A stretch of 64,000 bases of DNA from Haplomitrium mnioides (GCA_049999725.1 JBNGIS010008884.1:57639-121638); one strand, 5' to 3'. Positions 43,690-56,289 are shown, counted from the stretch's first letter. Program-made: numbers and translations. Notes: generated by a model from the sequence alone, not told the origin.

Positions 43690-46600
43690 TTTTGTAGCAT
43701 AATGGTGGGCACTCCAGCCCTAAATAGCGCAACCAAGAGTCGAACCATGCAAGATCTATATAGAAATTTGCTCTTAAATTGATTTTACCGACTTTCCAAA
43801 TTCTTTATAGAGTTTTGAAACTGCACTCTGTCAATTCAGAGATGGACCCTTCTCTTGGTCTAACAACCCTCTCTCCACATAAAATACAAACAAGCACTTC
43901 TAATCGATTAGCATGTCAGAACAATAGCTAAGAATCACACAAATTGCATGATTGACATTTCTCGGATAAGAAAACTGATGTACAGGCAGATTTTAAACTA
44001 GAGCTATATCAGAAATATTCCCAAGCAACCAGTTCCCCAACTTGCTTGAAACTCTTTGAACAACACTCCAATGCCTAACTTCATTACACCACTTCACTTC
44101 CCTCAAGCTGGATACTCAGGCCACTCCAACCTAATATACCCTAGAGCTTGATGCTGAGAACTCAGTTATAGAACAATCCTCTTGATCTCACATCCAACTG
44201 CTGCTCCTCCAACCACCCACTACTCTGTTTGCTTGTGAAATGCCCACCTATTCCATAGGCACACACAATTCTGAGCAATGCTTGCTCTGCTGCAATCCAC
44301 CAACAAGCATCCACTAGTTGGAGAATCACATAAGGTTCTCTCTTTCAAGATTCTACAATCTAACACATGTATACAAACATAGAATAGAACAGAACCCAAA
44401 GCAGACTTGATTGCCACCAAATCTCCCACAAATTACAATCTAGAACTCAAAACCCAGATCCACCAGTAGAATACACTTAGGTACCCCCTGACATGCCCTT
44501 CTCTAATGCAATCTGTTTGATTTCTTAAATTGAAAACTTGCAGAACATTTGCCACCAGAATCTGACTTCAGTTCATTGTTCCTCACTCATGCTGCTCCTT
44601 CTGAATCTGCAACTTCCAAGAGCAGGGGACCTCACAGGCAAAAATCTCTTGAACTTTATTACTTGTAGCACCAAATGTACAATGAGATAACCAACATGAT
44701 AGGAACTCGCCTCCGAGCTTGTACCCCTATCCTGCTCTAACTGACTCTACAAATAACTGTCATAGTAACTTACAAACTTTTAAAAGAAACTAACTTACTT
44801 TCTAATGTTCCTTCTAAGCTAACTCTTCCTCTTACTTTCTATTAGAACTAACTACTCACATCACATTCTTAAACTAAATAACTAACTCCTCCTTACTTAC
44901 ACTAACTTATCTTGCTATAAGAACTAGTTACTAACAAATGTTACTGTACTAATATTTGAACTTTTTACTAACTCTTCCCTTTCTACTTTTTTATTTTTGA
45001 ACTTTCAAAATTCACAAATCATCTACTAGAACTTTACAAATTTCTAATTCGAACTTTCCCAACCAGCACCGAATTCTCAATAAATCGTTGCTTCGCCCAT
45101 CATTTTTCACTTCTGAAATTGTGCATGCTCTTCAACACCAATCATCAATCGGCACGGAACGTCATCAAATCATCCTTTCGCCAATCATTCTAATCCATCA
45201 AATTTCCTCCTAGTTTGAGCCATTTTCCCGATCCGCTCTTCGGACTATCGAACTATTGAAACCGCTTCCGATCCGTTCTTCAAACTCTTTGGACCTCACT
45301 TATGATCCGTTCTTTGGACTCTTTGGACCTCACTTACGATCTGATCTTTGGACTCTTCACACCCACGCTTTCGATCAGACCTTCGGAAAATATTTCCGCT
45401 CTCTGACTTTGGATCAGCTTAGCAGCTTGATATAGGAACTCTTTGTAGTTCCTCTTCACTTTAAGTCCATAATACTCTTAGTATAAGAACCCTTCATAAT
45501 ATCTCCTTACTCTAACTTTCCCAATAGTTCGCTATAGAAACTATGTATAACTCCTTTTGAAATTCAATCCCTCATCCTTGTTCAAACGAATCTGCGTAGC
45601 ACATTCATCGCCTTCGTTGCTGATCACTTCCCTTTCTGATAGATTTCATTTCTACTCACAGCATTTTCGCCCACAGTATTTTCACACAGGGCTCTCGCGC
45701 AGGGTCGTCTCGCAGCATACTTCGTCGTAGTAGATCGATTTCTGTAGGAACATTCTCGCGGACCTCTTCCTCACCTTTCGCTTCAGCGCTGTAGGGTCTT
45801 TCGATGCAGGGCTCTTCTTCACATTAAGGAGATTCATCACATTCATCGCAGATCGATTGCTCACAACATGTACCTTTAGATTTCGCAAGGGCGCTTCTTC
45901 ACAGAGGATCGATTCACATGTTGATTCTTCATCGCATGGATCTTTTCTTTCATATTTTGCTTCAGCGAAGTAGGGTCTTCACATCGCAGGGCTCTTTCGA
46001 CGCAAGACGATTCTTCACTACACAATTCTTCAAATCGTTCGGCGCTGGGCTGAGCCTTCACCACTGAATCCTTCAGCAAATTTCCTCAGAGATCTTCGCA
46101 TGTTGATTCTTCGACAACCTCTTTATCACAACATAGATTCTTCGCGCAAGCCTTCACTTCCTTCGATTTAACGCAGGCTTCTAGTTTTTCTCATTTTGCG
46201 GGGGTTAATCCTCACGGGGAATTGATTCACACCGACCTTCAACGCAACCGATTCCTCCATCGCAGGGTCCTCTATTCCTCGCAAGACAATCTCTTCCACT
46301 GGTGATTTTTCGCAGCTTATCCTCACACAAAGATCATCCTCCACATTCAATTCTTAGCATGGGGAGTTCTTCACATGATCTTCATCACCGCACTTCCTTT
46401 GTTTCCCAATAAATTCTTTAATTAATTCGCCACAAGTTCCTTCCTCACAGAGGCATTCTTTGTTCAAATCCTTCATAGGTGATTTTTTGCAAGAGGGCAA
46501 TCACCTTCCCTATCGATCAATTTCGTTCCCTGAGACATTCTTCACTCAGGTCTCCTCGCAGAACAACCGCTGGCTCTAATGGCCTGTCCAAGACTCCCCA

Positions 46601-47095
46601 TACAGTCCAACACTTCTGTCAAACACAGGCTCGCCGTGAGTCCCATAAGTCTCCTCCCGTGAACCTACACACGTATATAAGCATCCATCTCTCTCCTTCT
46701 TTCGAGAGGCATCCCCCTAGGGGTTATAAGGCCACCGCATATACTGCCCATGAACAGACCTAGTTCAGGGCATAGGGCAGCTGTCCTTCAACAAAATACA
46801 ATTGGTTCCTAAGCAAGCTATCCACCAACACTCTAGATAGAAGTAGCTAGGGGCTGGTTGGCCCTCAACAAGTAGATTAGTGTTATTTTTTTTTCCTAAA
46901 AATAAATCAACTTCCTTATAAATCAGGCCTTCTCTCCTTGGCCAACTACATCAAAAGTTTCCATATATACTATTATACACACTCTTACAATTATTATACC
47001 CAAAATCAAAACTTTATCATTTCCTTCTTGCTCCACCACGCCGAAAAGAACTCATTCAAGCTTTTCTGATCTTCTGTCAACAACTATGCTTTCAC
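43690..47095. mobile_element. 3.4-kb non-coding insertion inside chromovirus copy 2
   Basis: The related copy 3 reads straight through 'ggaaaagagtatgtggaatc', while here 'gaaaagagt' and 'acatggaatc' are 3.4 kb apart, with AAGAGT at both borders (43684-43689 and 47096-47101): a target duplication of 5-6 bp. The insert has no gene. It holds C-rich sequence, a TATA-like cgtatataagc near 46672, and tandem phrases. The ends (tgtagcataatggtgg and, reversed, tgaaagcatagttgttg) are weakly similar inverted repeats. It could be a non-autonomous LTR or DNA element. Confidence 0.7.
45270..45365. repeat. Tandem repeat of about 36 bp
   Basis: Three units of 'gatccgttctttggactc' followed by 'tttggacctcactta' lie between 45270 and 45350, inside the 3.4-kb insertion. 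Confidence 0.75.
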
Positions 47096-48168
47096 AAGAG
47101 TACATGGAATCTATGCACTTTATTATTCCACCTGTATAATACAATGTCATTTTGGGGTTTCTTTGGCTTGAAGATCAATCCACTCAATTTGATTAGGCAA
47201 AACGACAAATTCAAGTTAACTTACAAGGTTAAACTTCTCTTTTGGGGTGTTCAACATTGTTGGTGAAGAAACCTAAATCAATTCAACATATTAATTCAAT
47301 GGAGCAAGAGTTGTTTGTCTTTGCTATTTGGATCAAGCCCATCATGCACTTAAGTAAGAAGGAAGGAAAAAGTATGCCTACTTCAATGATAGATGATATT
47401 TTGAAGAAGTTTGTGAATATGTTTTCGGAACGCCTTTTCCAATTGAGTTGATGCTAAGGATTACTCCTTATAGTCAACCTATATATCAATTATCATCACA
47501 AGAATTAGAAGTGCTTTGAAAGATCTTGAGAGATCTTCTTGAGAAGGATTTCATTCAACATAGTACTTCGCCTTGAGGAACTCCAGTATTCTTTGTACTA
47601 AAGAAGGATTGCGGATTTTGTCTTTATACAAATTATCGAGGCTTGAACAATCAAATAGTGAAGAATATCTATCATCTACCTTGTATTGATGATTTGTTGG
47701 ATCAATTAAGTTGTGCACAATTCTTTTCTAAGTTGGATCTTTGAAGTGGCTATGGTAAAACTCTTATCAAGCCAAGTAATGTGCGAAAGATAGCTTCTCA
47801 AACAAGATATGGGCATTTTAGGTGGAAGGTTCTTATATTTGGTCTTACTAATGCTCCAATGATATTCATGGATCAAATACATTGAGCTTTTGATGGGTTA
47901 TTAGATAAGTAACTGTTAGTGTTCTTGGACAATATTCTTATCTTTAGTAAAAGTGAAGTTAAGCATCATGCTCATCTCAAAGAAGTATTACAAAGACTGT
48001 GCAATTGGAAGTTTTATTGCAAGAAGTCTAAGTGTCAGTTTTGGAAGCAAGAGGTGACTTACCTAGGGCATAAAGTGTCTGTGGATGGCATCAAGATGGA
48101 GGAAGAGAAAATTAAAGTTATTGCAGAGTGGCTAACACCAAAGGATGTAAAGGATATTCAAGCTTTCA
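47096..48168 (+). pseudogene. Chromovirus copy 2, protease end and RT remnant
   Basis: The sequence resumes with the protease tail and linker and reaches RT: VFFVLKKDCGFCLYTNYRGL, then the catalytic region LVFLDNILIFSKSEVKHH, where the family has FLDDI (second Asp is Asn), and WKFYCKKSKCQFWKQEVTYL. It ends in IQAFNG at 48168, where the family continues with L-A-S-F-Y; LTR sequence follows instead. RNase H, integrase and chromodomain are lost. Confidence 0.8.
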
Positions 48169-48360
48169 ATGGATCACTTGGGTTCTTTGGTTGTTTGGCT
48201 TTTGCTTGCCTTATTGGCATTTGGTTAAAGAACTCTATTAGAGTTCACTATGAGTTCTTACTCAATTGCATTTGGTCTTTGAGTTCTTTTATAAATAAGG
48301 CAAGCAAAGGCCAATAAGGTAAGCAAAAGCCAAGAAGGCAAGCAACCAAAGAACACAAGT
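48169..48360. repeat. Foldback made of LTR pieces
   Basis: The left arm (48171-48230: acttgggttctttggttg, gcttttgcttgccttattgg) is an LTR tail in the forward sense. The right arm (48297-48360: ggcaagcaaaggccaataag, ccaagaaggcaagcaacc) is the same LTR part inverted. A stem of about 50-60 bp with a loop of about 65 bases can form. It sits between the truncated RT of copy 2 and the LTR of copy 3. Confidence 0.8.
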
Positions 48361-48772
48361 TGTAATAGTATAAGAATGATGTTGTGTTATTTATAAGAAA
48401 ATATAAAAGAGTGAAGGAAGTGGTAGAGAGTCACTTTTAGGGTTGAGATAAGATTACTTGCTTTCAAAGTTACTTTTAGAGTTTTAGGATTGAAATTAGA
48501 AGTAACTAGAATATCAATTCAATATTGAAATTAGAAGTGACATGTAAGTGAAGAAAGAGGGATGACACCCTCTTCTCTTGTATAAATAGTAGGGCTTTAT
48601 AGCCCCACTCATCATTCTGGAGTTCCTCTCAATTCGGTTTGGCTCTTTGGTTGCTTGGCCTTGGGTAGCACTCTTAACTTTGGTTTTCTTATTGGCTTTG
48701 AGTTGTGTGCGTCTGCTAGAGTTATCTTGAAGTTGTTGCTCATTTGGAAGTTGGTATTTGAGTTTTTTTACA
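48361..48772 (+). repeat. LTR of chromovirus copy 3 (5')
   Basis: It starts TGTAATAGTATAAGAATG and ends TTTTACA; 412 bp; TATA box tataaatag at 48581-48589. A decayed primer site ttagtatcaaagcc follows. About 40 bases around 48510 ('gaaattagaagt') are duplicated. Confidence 0.8.
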
Positions 48773-49372
48773 TTAGTATCAAAGCCACGGTTCTTTTTGG
48801 TGGAATGGAGAATCAAGAAGCAAGGATTCAAATGATTCAACAACAAATTGAACATCTTTCGTGCCTTTTAAAAAGTTCAAATGCAAATGGAACAAAAGGC
48901 ACAAAATGGTATATTTTCAAGAAGAAAGTTATGTACGGTTTTTCAAACCAAAAGCATATGATGAGAAGATGGTTTTTGATGCATATAAGAATTTCTCGTT
49001 CAATTGTAGGCAGTATTTTGAGGCTACAAACATTAGAGAGGATGGTATAAGAATTTTATTTGGTGTAAGTCAATGAGAAGGAGTGGTAAAAACTTAGTAG
49101 AGATATCAATTTGAACAAGCTCAACATGGATTTTTAGCTCCAAAAGTGGCCAGAGATCGATTGGCAGAATTAAAGCAACTTTGGTATGGTGAGGAGCTAT
49201 GTCACTTTATTTCAGAATATCTTTATGCAAATTCCTAATATGGGCAAGGGAGAAGCTTTAGATCGGTTTGTTCAAGGATTGAAGCTTTGCACTAGAATGG
49301 AAGTGATAATGAGAGAGCCCTCTCAACTAGAAGAAGCAATGCGTATGGTTGAGAGATACGACTCACTTCTAT
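48773..49372 (+). pseudogene. Chromovirus copy 3, gag start
   Basis: Gag starts at 48805 (MENQEARIQMIQQQIEHL) and runs with frameshifts to 49372 (TRMEVIMREPSQLEEAMRM, VERYDSLL). There a complete chromovirus (copy 4) interrupts it; gag resumes at 54268. Confidence 0.8.
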
Positions 49373-49748
49373 TGTAGTAGTACAAACATGATGTTGTGTT
49401 ATTTATAAGAAAGTAGATCAGAGTGAAGGAAGTGGTAGGGGTCACTTTTAGGGTTGAAATCATTTTAAGTTTACTTGCTTTTGAAGTTACTTTAAGTGAA
49501 GTGGTATATAGTCAATTTTAGGGTTGAAATTGGAAGTGACTTGTGAGTGAAGAAAGGGGGATAGCACCTTCTTCTTTTGTATAAATAGAAGGGCTTTATA
49601 GCTCCACTCTTCATTTCAGAGTTTTGAATCATTTAGGTTCTTTGATTGCTTGGATGTTGCTTGTCTTATTGGCATTTGGTTGAAGAACTATATTTGAGTT
49701 CACTATGAGTTCTTACTCATTTGGATTTAGTCCTTGAGTTCTTTTACA
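49373..49748 (+). repeat. 5' LTR of chromovirus copy 4
   Basis: It starts TGTAGTAGTACAAACATG and ends TTTTACA, 376 bp. TATA box tataaatag at 49580-49588, followed by 'aagggctttatagc'. Confidence 0.85.
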
Positions 49749-49764
49749 TTGGTATCAGAGCTAC
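49749..49764 (+). promoter_or_regulatory. Primer binding site of copy 4
   Basis: The sequence ttggtatcagagctac carries the full plant tRNA-Met primer site TGGTATCAGAGC, right after the LTR. Confidence 0.9.
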
Positions 49765-49789
49765 AATTTCTTTTTGGTGGTGAGTTACA

Positions 49790-52700
49790 TGGACAATCAA
49801 GAGGCGGTGATTCAAGCAATGGAACAACAACTTGAACATCTTTCACATCTTTTAGAAGTGAGAATGAAAGAAAGAGCAACTTTTGGAGAAGAGAAAAGTT
49901 ATGAGTGATTTCTAATGCCAAAATCATATGATGGGAAGATGGTTTGTGGTGCATTTGAGTACTTTATATTTTATTATAAGCAATATTGTGAAGCTACAAA
50001 TATTAGAAAAGATGGTTGAAGAATTTTGTGTTTGTGGTAAGTCAATTAGAAGGAGTTGTAAAGACTTGGTGGAGACATCAAATAGAACAAGCACAATATG
50101 GATTTGTTGCTCTTATTGTTTCTTGGTGTGAATTCAAAGAAGTGGTGATTTCAAGATTTAGGGTTGTAAATGCTTCAAAAGTAGCAAGAGATTGATTGGC
50201 CGAATTGAAGCAACTTGGTACAGTGAGAAGCTATACTACACATTTTTAGGATACAATTATGCAAATTTCTGATATAAGAGAAGAAGAAACACTAGATCAC
50301 TTTGTTCAAGTATTGAAGCCTTGCACAATAATAGAAGTTACAATGAGAGAGTCTGCTCAATTAAAAGAAGTAATGCGTATGGCAAAGTAGAATGACTCAT
50401 TACTTACTACTACAGAAGTTAGACCACGTCCTCAACCATTTAAATGACATACTTACTTGTTCACAAGCTCTAATGAAATTAAAATTTCAACAAGAATTCA
50501 AAGTACCTTGTTCCATCTTGACATTATGATTGAGAAGAACTCTTGTAGAATGTTAGTGGATAGTGAGAGTTTTGAAAATGTTATGTCACTTTGTTTTGCT
50601 AACATCATCAAAGCAAAATTTAGACCTATCAATAGGAGTGTTGTGACTATGGTCGATGACCAAAAACATGATGTTTTTCACTCTCAAAAGCCATTTTTTC
50701 TAAGGATTGGAAAAGAGTATGTGGAATCTATGTAATTTGTTATTACATCCTTACAATATGACATCATTTTAAGGTTGTCTTGGCTTGAAAATCAAGTCGC
50801 TTAATTTGATTAGGCACAACAATAGATTCAAGTTACCTTACAAGGTAAGAAATTTCTTTTAGAGTGCTCGACACCGTTGGTGAAGAAGTTTAAATCATAT
50901 TAGCATATTAATTCAATGGAGCAAAAGTTGTCTATCTTTGCTATTTGGATCAAGTCCATCATGGACTTAAGTAAAGAGGGAGGAAAAAGTGCACCTACCT
51001 CAATGATAGATGACATTTTAAAGGATTTTGTGGATGTATTTTTGGAGGATTTGCCAAAGGGGTTACGAGATGATCGAAGAATGCCTTTTTCGATTGAGTT
51101 GACACCAAGAAATACTCCTTATAATCGACCTATATATCGGTTATCACCACAAGAATTAGAAGAGATTTGAAAGACCATGACAAATCTTCTTGAGAAGGAT
51201 TTCATTCAACATAGTACTTTGTCTTGAAGAGTTCCAGTATTCTTTATACCAAAGAAAGATGGTGGATTTTGTCTTTGTACAAATTATCAAAGCTTAAACA
51301 ATCAAAGAGTGAAGAATGCCTATCCTCTACCTCGTATTGATGATTTGTTGGATCAATTAAGTTGTGCACAATTCTTTTCTAAGTTGGATCTTTGAAGTGG
51401 CCATTGACAAATTTTCAAATAAGGTATGGGCATTTTGAGTAGAAGGTTCTTACATTTGATCTTACTAATGCTCCGATGATATTCATGGATCAAATACATC
51501 AAGTTTTTGATGGGTTATTAGATAAGTCAATGTTAGTATTCTTGGATAATATTTTTATCTTTAGTAAAAGTCAAGTTGAGCATCATGCTCATTTCAAGGA
51601 AGTATTACAAAGACTACGTAATTGGAAGTTTTATTGCAAGAAGTCTAGGTGTGAGTTTTGGAAGCAAGAGATGACTTACCTAGGATATAAAGTGTATGAA
51701 GATGGCGTTAAAATAGAGGAAGAGAAAATTAAGGCTATTGTAGAGTGGCCAACACTAAAAGATGCAAAGGATATTCAAGCTTTGAATGATTTGGCAAGTT
51801 TTTATCAAAGATACATCCGTTACTGTGCTCATATTGTTGAACCTCTTATGGATCTGCTAGGTAAGGAGGCAAAGTTTTGAATGGACAACCAAAGAGCAAG
51901 AGGCATTTCAACAACTCAAGGATGCGGTTTCTTCTTGTCCAATTCTACAACTATATGACCCAAAAGCAAGTTGTATAGTTGATTTTGATGCCTCTTATTT
52001 TGCTATTGGAGCAATGTTGCAACAAGTGTTTGAGGATGGACTTCATCCAATTGCCTTCATGTCACGTCGACTAAATGCATCAAAAAGGAATTATTTTGCA
52101 AGAGATAGAGAGCAGTTGGCGATGTTTTATGCTACTAAGATTTGGAGACACTATCTTTCAGGAAAGCAAGTACTTATGCACACCAATCACAAGCCTTTTC
52201 TCTAGTCAATTCATTTGGAAAATGTGACAAGTCGTCATCATCAATAGGAAGATCAACTACAGCTTTTTGATATCAAGTTGAAGTACAAACTCGGAAGGTT
52301 CTAAACTATTCTTGATGTATTATCATGGAGATCGAATCATTGACTACATACATTGGAGGTTGCAAATGTTAGTATATTACATCTTAATGAAGCAACCAGT
52401 GAAGGCTTTTGACAAAAGTTACAGGAAGTGGCCTTCTTCAATCTTGTTAGGGTACGTTTGGCGGTCAAAGAAAATGAGTATCATACCTTTTCTATTCGGG
52501 ATGGTATTCTCTATCAAGGCCATCAAATATATATTCCACAAGATGATGTGCTTCGAATAGCCCATTTACAAGAAGCACATGACATTCCAATCTCATGGCA
52601 TCTTGGAGTAGACAAAACTATGGAGTTGCTTCAATGCACTTGGTGGTGGCCAAACCTAGCTTGAGATGTTTGTGGCTTTGTTCATTTTTGTGAAAGTTGT

Positions 52701-53870
52701 GAGCAAAACAAGGCTTCCAATAAAAAAACTAGCTGGTCTTCTTCAACCACTACCAATTCCTACTTCTTGTTGGGAACATGTAAGTTTAAATCTTGTCACT
52801 TCGCTTCCAACCACGTCTCATGGGTTTACTGCCATTGTGGTGTTTGTATATAAGCTAAGCAAACATATTCATCTAGCAACGATGGTGCATATGATGGATG
52901 CTCCCCAATCAGCAAAGATTTACTTTGATACAATTTTTTGCTATCATGGAATGCCAAAGAGGCTAATATCTGATAGAGATCCATGATTCATTGGGAAGTT
53001 TGGGCAAGAGTTGTTCACATTTTTTGGTACCAAACTATCTTTGTCTATGGCTTATCATCCTCAAATAGATGGGCAAACTGAACATGTGAATCGCACTATG
53101 GAGGATATGCTTTGAGCGTTTATCAACATTTATCAAATGGATTGGGATAGTTTCTTACCGGTTGTGGAGTTTTCATACAACAACTCCAAATAAGCAAGTA
53201 CTAGATTTTCTTCTTTCTTTCTCAATTTAGGTCAACATGAGCTTGCTCTTGATGGTTTGCTTTTATCTTCTTCTTCTTCTGATGTTCCAAGTCTTTCTAA
53301 CTTTTTGTCTCATTTATCTTCCTCTTTGCAAGAGGCACGAAACCATCTTCTTATTGCTTAAAATTGGCAAAAAAAATATCTCGATAAACATCGTCACGAT
53401 TTCTCTTATGTTTTAGACAACAAAGTTATGCTTTCTACTCATGATCTTCTTTTGTCTTTAGACACTCAAGTCCATAAGTTATCTCCAGCTTGGATTGGTC
53501 CTTTCTCAAATTCTCAAGTTATTTCTCTTATTGCGTACAAACTTGTTCTTCCTATCCATACAAAGATTCATCTTGTATTCCATGTCTCTAAACTTAAGCC
53601 TTTTGTTTCCGGTCCTTCTTCTTTTCCAAACCGTGTTCAAATTCCTCCTCCATCTATAGTTCTTGATGATCATGAAGAATATGAGATGGATCATATTCTG
53701 AGTAAGCAACTCTTCAAATGTAGGCAACATCTCTAAGTTCAATATAAACTTTTATAAAAGGATATCCGCTTCATGATGCTACTTGGAGAGCTGTGTTCAA
53801 ACCTTGAGAATGCTTAAGAGGCTATTCAATTATTTGAAACTACTGGTCATGATGAGGATGTCATCGATTA
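49790..53870 (+). pseudogene. Chromovirus copy 4 gag-pol with chromodomain
   Basis: Order: gag (MDNQEAVIQAMEQQLEHL at 49790), with the zinc knuckle missing; protease with a mutated active site (MLVDSESFENVMSL, family D-S-G); RT from about 51000 ([28 protein letters not shown]; catalytic FLDNI for FLDDI at about 51540); RNase H 51960-52205 (VDFDASYFAIGAML); integrase from about 52560 (zinc part HLGVDKTMELLQ ... CESCEQNK; core LNLVTSLPTTSHGF, with Asn where the first catalytic Asp is expected; second motif SDRDP; end DGQTEHVNRTMEDML); and a chromodomain relic 53650-53870 (DDHEEYEMDHILSKQL). Several in-frame stops (for example 51168, 51395, 52663) make it inactive. Confidence 0.88.
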
Positions 53871-53884
53871 AAATGCGGGGATTA

Positions 53885-54267
53885 TGTAATAGTACTAGCA
53901 TAATGGTGTGTTATTTATAAGAAAATAGAGAGGAGTGAAGGAAGTGGTAGAGGGTCATTTTTAGGGTTGAAATCATTTTAATGTTACTTGCTTTTGAAGT
54001 TACTTTAAGTGAAGTGGTATATTGTTACTTTTAAGGTTGAAATTGGAAGTGACTTGTAAGTGAAGAAAGGGAGATAACACCTTCTTCTCTTGTATAAATA
54101 GAAGGGCTTTATGGCCCCACTCTTTATTCTAGAGTTTCTCTTGAATCACTTGGATTCCTTGGTTGCTTGGCTTTTGCTTGCCTTATTGGCATTTGGTGAG
54201 GAACTCTACTAATTTAGTTCACTTTGAGTTCTTACTCATTTGGATTTGGTCCTTGAGTTCTTTTATA
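53885..54267 (+). repeat. 3' LTR of chromovirus copy 4
   Basis: It starts TGTAATAGTACTAGCATAATG after a purine-rich 'aaaatgcggggatta' and ends with a mutated TTTTATA; 383 bp; TATA box tataaatag at 54093-54101. Confidence 0.85.
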
Positions 54268-54660
54268 CCTATCGACTACCGAAGCTAGGCCACATCCACA
54301 ACAAGCTTTACCAAATGTTTATGTACCACTAATTGAGGTTGTACCTATGGAGATTGATGCGGAGCAAAGAGTGGCACTAACAGATGTAGAGTGTGAGTGC
54401 CTATGCCAAAGTGGAGGATAATTTATTGTCAACAACTTGGTCATATGATTGCAAATTGGCCACGTTGCTAAAGACAACCATACGCTATTGTTCAAGCAGC
54501 GATTGTTGAAGAAGAAATTCAGGAAAACAACATACCTCAATAAAGACAATCAAGCGGTTTACTTTGAGCTTGATTAGTTCAAATGGAATTAAAAGCTCAA
54601 CAAGAACTAAAAGTATCTTGCTTCATGTAGACAATATGATTGATGACCATTCATAACAAC
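54268..54660 (+). pseudogene. Chromovirus copy 3, gag continuation
   Basis: Gag resumes with EARPHPQQALPNVYVPLI, PMEIDAEQRVALTDVECE and a broken zinc knuckle (QLGHMIANW near 54435). The sequence is lost after about 54660, so copy 3 lacks pol. Confidence 0.75.
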
Positions 54661-55019
54661 TGCTACTTTGAACCAGGAACTACTATTGAGTTTCTGTTTT
54701 ACTTGGTAGTCGAAAATATTTTTTCTTTGTGATTTGGTATTGAAAAACATCAAATTTACGTTTGTTATCTTTTTTTTCGTAAAGAAAATCGTTTTTTAGA
54801 AATAAAAATTGTGTATTTTACATTGAGATTATATTTGAAACATTTCTTTATAATAAACACTCTAGAAAACAAGCATTTTGGTTATTGAAATATTTTATTA
54901 AAACCTCACACTATTGTGAATACACTAAATTCATCAAAAATAAAATAAAACATATATCTTTTTATGAAAAAAAATTTACAAACAAACGTGAGTGTCTAGT
55001 TGGGTATGGACTTTCAACC
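54661..55019. other. Very AT-rich stretch
   Basis: No gene or clear repeat is seen. Confidence 0.5.
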
Positions 55020-55400
55020 AGACTTTGACCATTGTAGCTATTAAATCCTATGCAAGCATAGACTCCAAACTAGAACCCTAAAGCCTATACACGCATAGAC
55101 TCCAAACGAGAATCCTAAAGCTTGTGTGTGCTTAGATTCTGAACAAGAACAATAAAGCTATGCACGCATGGATTTTGAACTAGAACCCTAGAGCCATTGC
55201 ATGCTAAGATTCTAAACCAGAACCTTAGAGCCTATGCACGGATAGACTTTGAACAAGAACCCTTTGGCTTATGCATGCATGGACTCTAAACAATAACCTC
55301 ACAGCTTATGTGTGCATGGACTCCAAACGAGAACTAGAAAGCCTTAATGCGCATAGACTCTGAACAAGAATGTTAAGCGTTAGTGACCAAAGATTGCAAG
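55020..55400. repeat. Minisatellite, unit about 45 bp
   Basis: Eight or so diverged units of 'gactccaaactagaaccct' followed by 'aaagcctatacacgcata'. The theme is shared with the array at 15440-15990. Confidence 0.8.
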
Positions 55401-55529
55401 ATTTCATATGCGCAAGGACTCCAAACCCATGAGTAAAATGGGTTGAGAGAGCAATAAGATGAAACTTTGGCAAACAAAACTTTGGAAAAAATATACTTTA
55501 TTAATAATGCAAATTGTTCAAACATATCC

Positions 55530-55742
55530 TTAGACTCTATCCTCTTCGGGAGGAACTGTCTCATCTAAATCCAAAGGCTGAGCATTTGCAGCCGCTAGAG
55601 AGTCTTGGCGAGACTTTCCAGTCCCAGATATTGCAATAGAGTCACCAGAAGCACCTGCAGTACCATGAGGAGCATGTTCCTTGTGGTATGCATAAACGAT
55701 CTGTGACTCAATCACATCGAATGGCAAGGAAGCCATCGTCAA
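55530..55742 (-). pseudogene. Open stretch of unknown nature
   Basis: A minus-strand frame of 70 codons begins MTMASLPFDVIESQIVYAYH and ends in an acidic tail (LDLDETVPPEEDRV). Composition is gene-like and GC-richer than the surroundings, but I recognise no family. It may be an exon of the same minus-strand relic as 56290-56910. Confidence 0.3.
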
Positions 55743-56289
55743 AACCCTCTGAGGAATGTAGATAGACTAATGTCTATCATATTCCACGGCGATGCAGTTT
55801 TGCATCAGCTTTAGAGCACAAACAAGACACGTGCTAGACCTAGAGCAGAGATCTAGATCCAATCCTGCTCTGTTGATAAATGGTCAATGAAAAAATTATA
55901 AAGAGCCTACGGCTTCTGATAAACATTGACAGGAGTATCATCTCTTGGATGTTTAAGTTTTGCATAAACTACATGACAACTAAAAACACTACGCATAATC
56001 TGTCGAGGAAGTTCGGTCAAAGAAGCAGGCTGCAAATTAAAAAGCCTCATGCTCCTCTGTCCTTCTTCAGTCCAATAGCCTACAGTCCAATATTTGTGGG
56101 CATGTGCAATTCAAAGACCACCAGAATGATAAATGTTGCTTTTGTCCATACAAAAAGAAAAACAAACAAATCAACTATTGCAACAAAAATACAATAGAAG
56201 TAAAAAAAAGAGAAATCAAAAACAAAAAAATCAAAGAACAACTTACCAGATGACGTGGTCAATTTCACAGTAGACTTCCAAAAGGGCAT

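Larger units (their letters stand above)
49373..54267 (+). mobile_element. Near full-length chromovirus copy 4, nested in copy 3
   Basis: LTRs at 49373-49748 and 53885-54267 enclose all chromovirus domains in order. The flanks tctat (49368-49372) and cctat (54268-54272) form a target duplication with one mismatch. Removing the element restores the gag of copy 3, as seen by comparison with copy 1 (cactactagcgaccactg). At 4.9 kb it is the most complete chromovirus here, yet it carries many stops and altered active-site residues. Confidence 0.88.
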
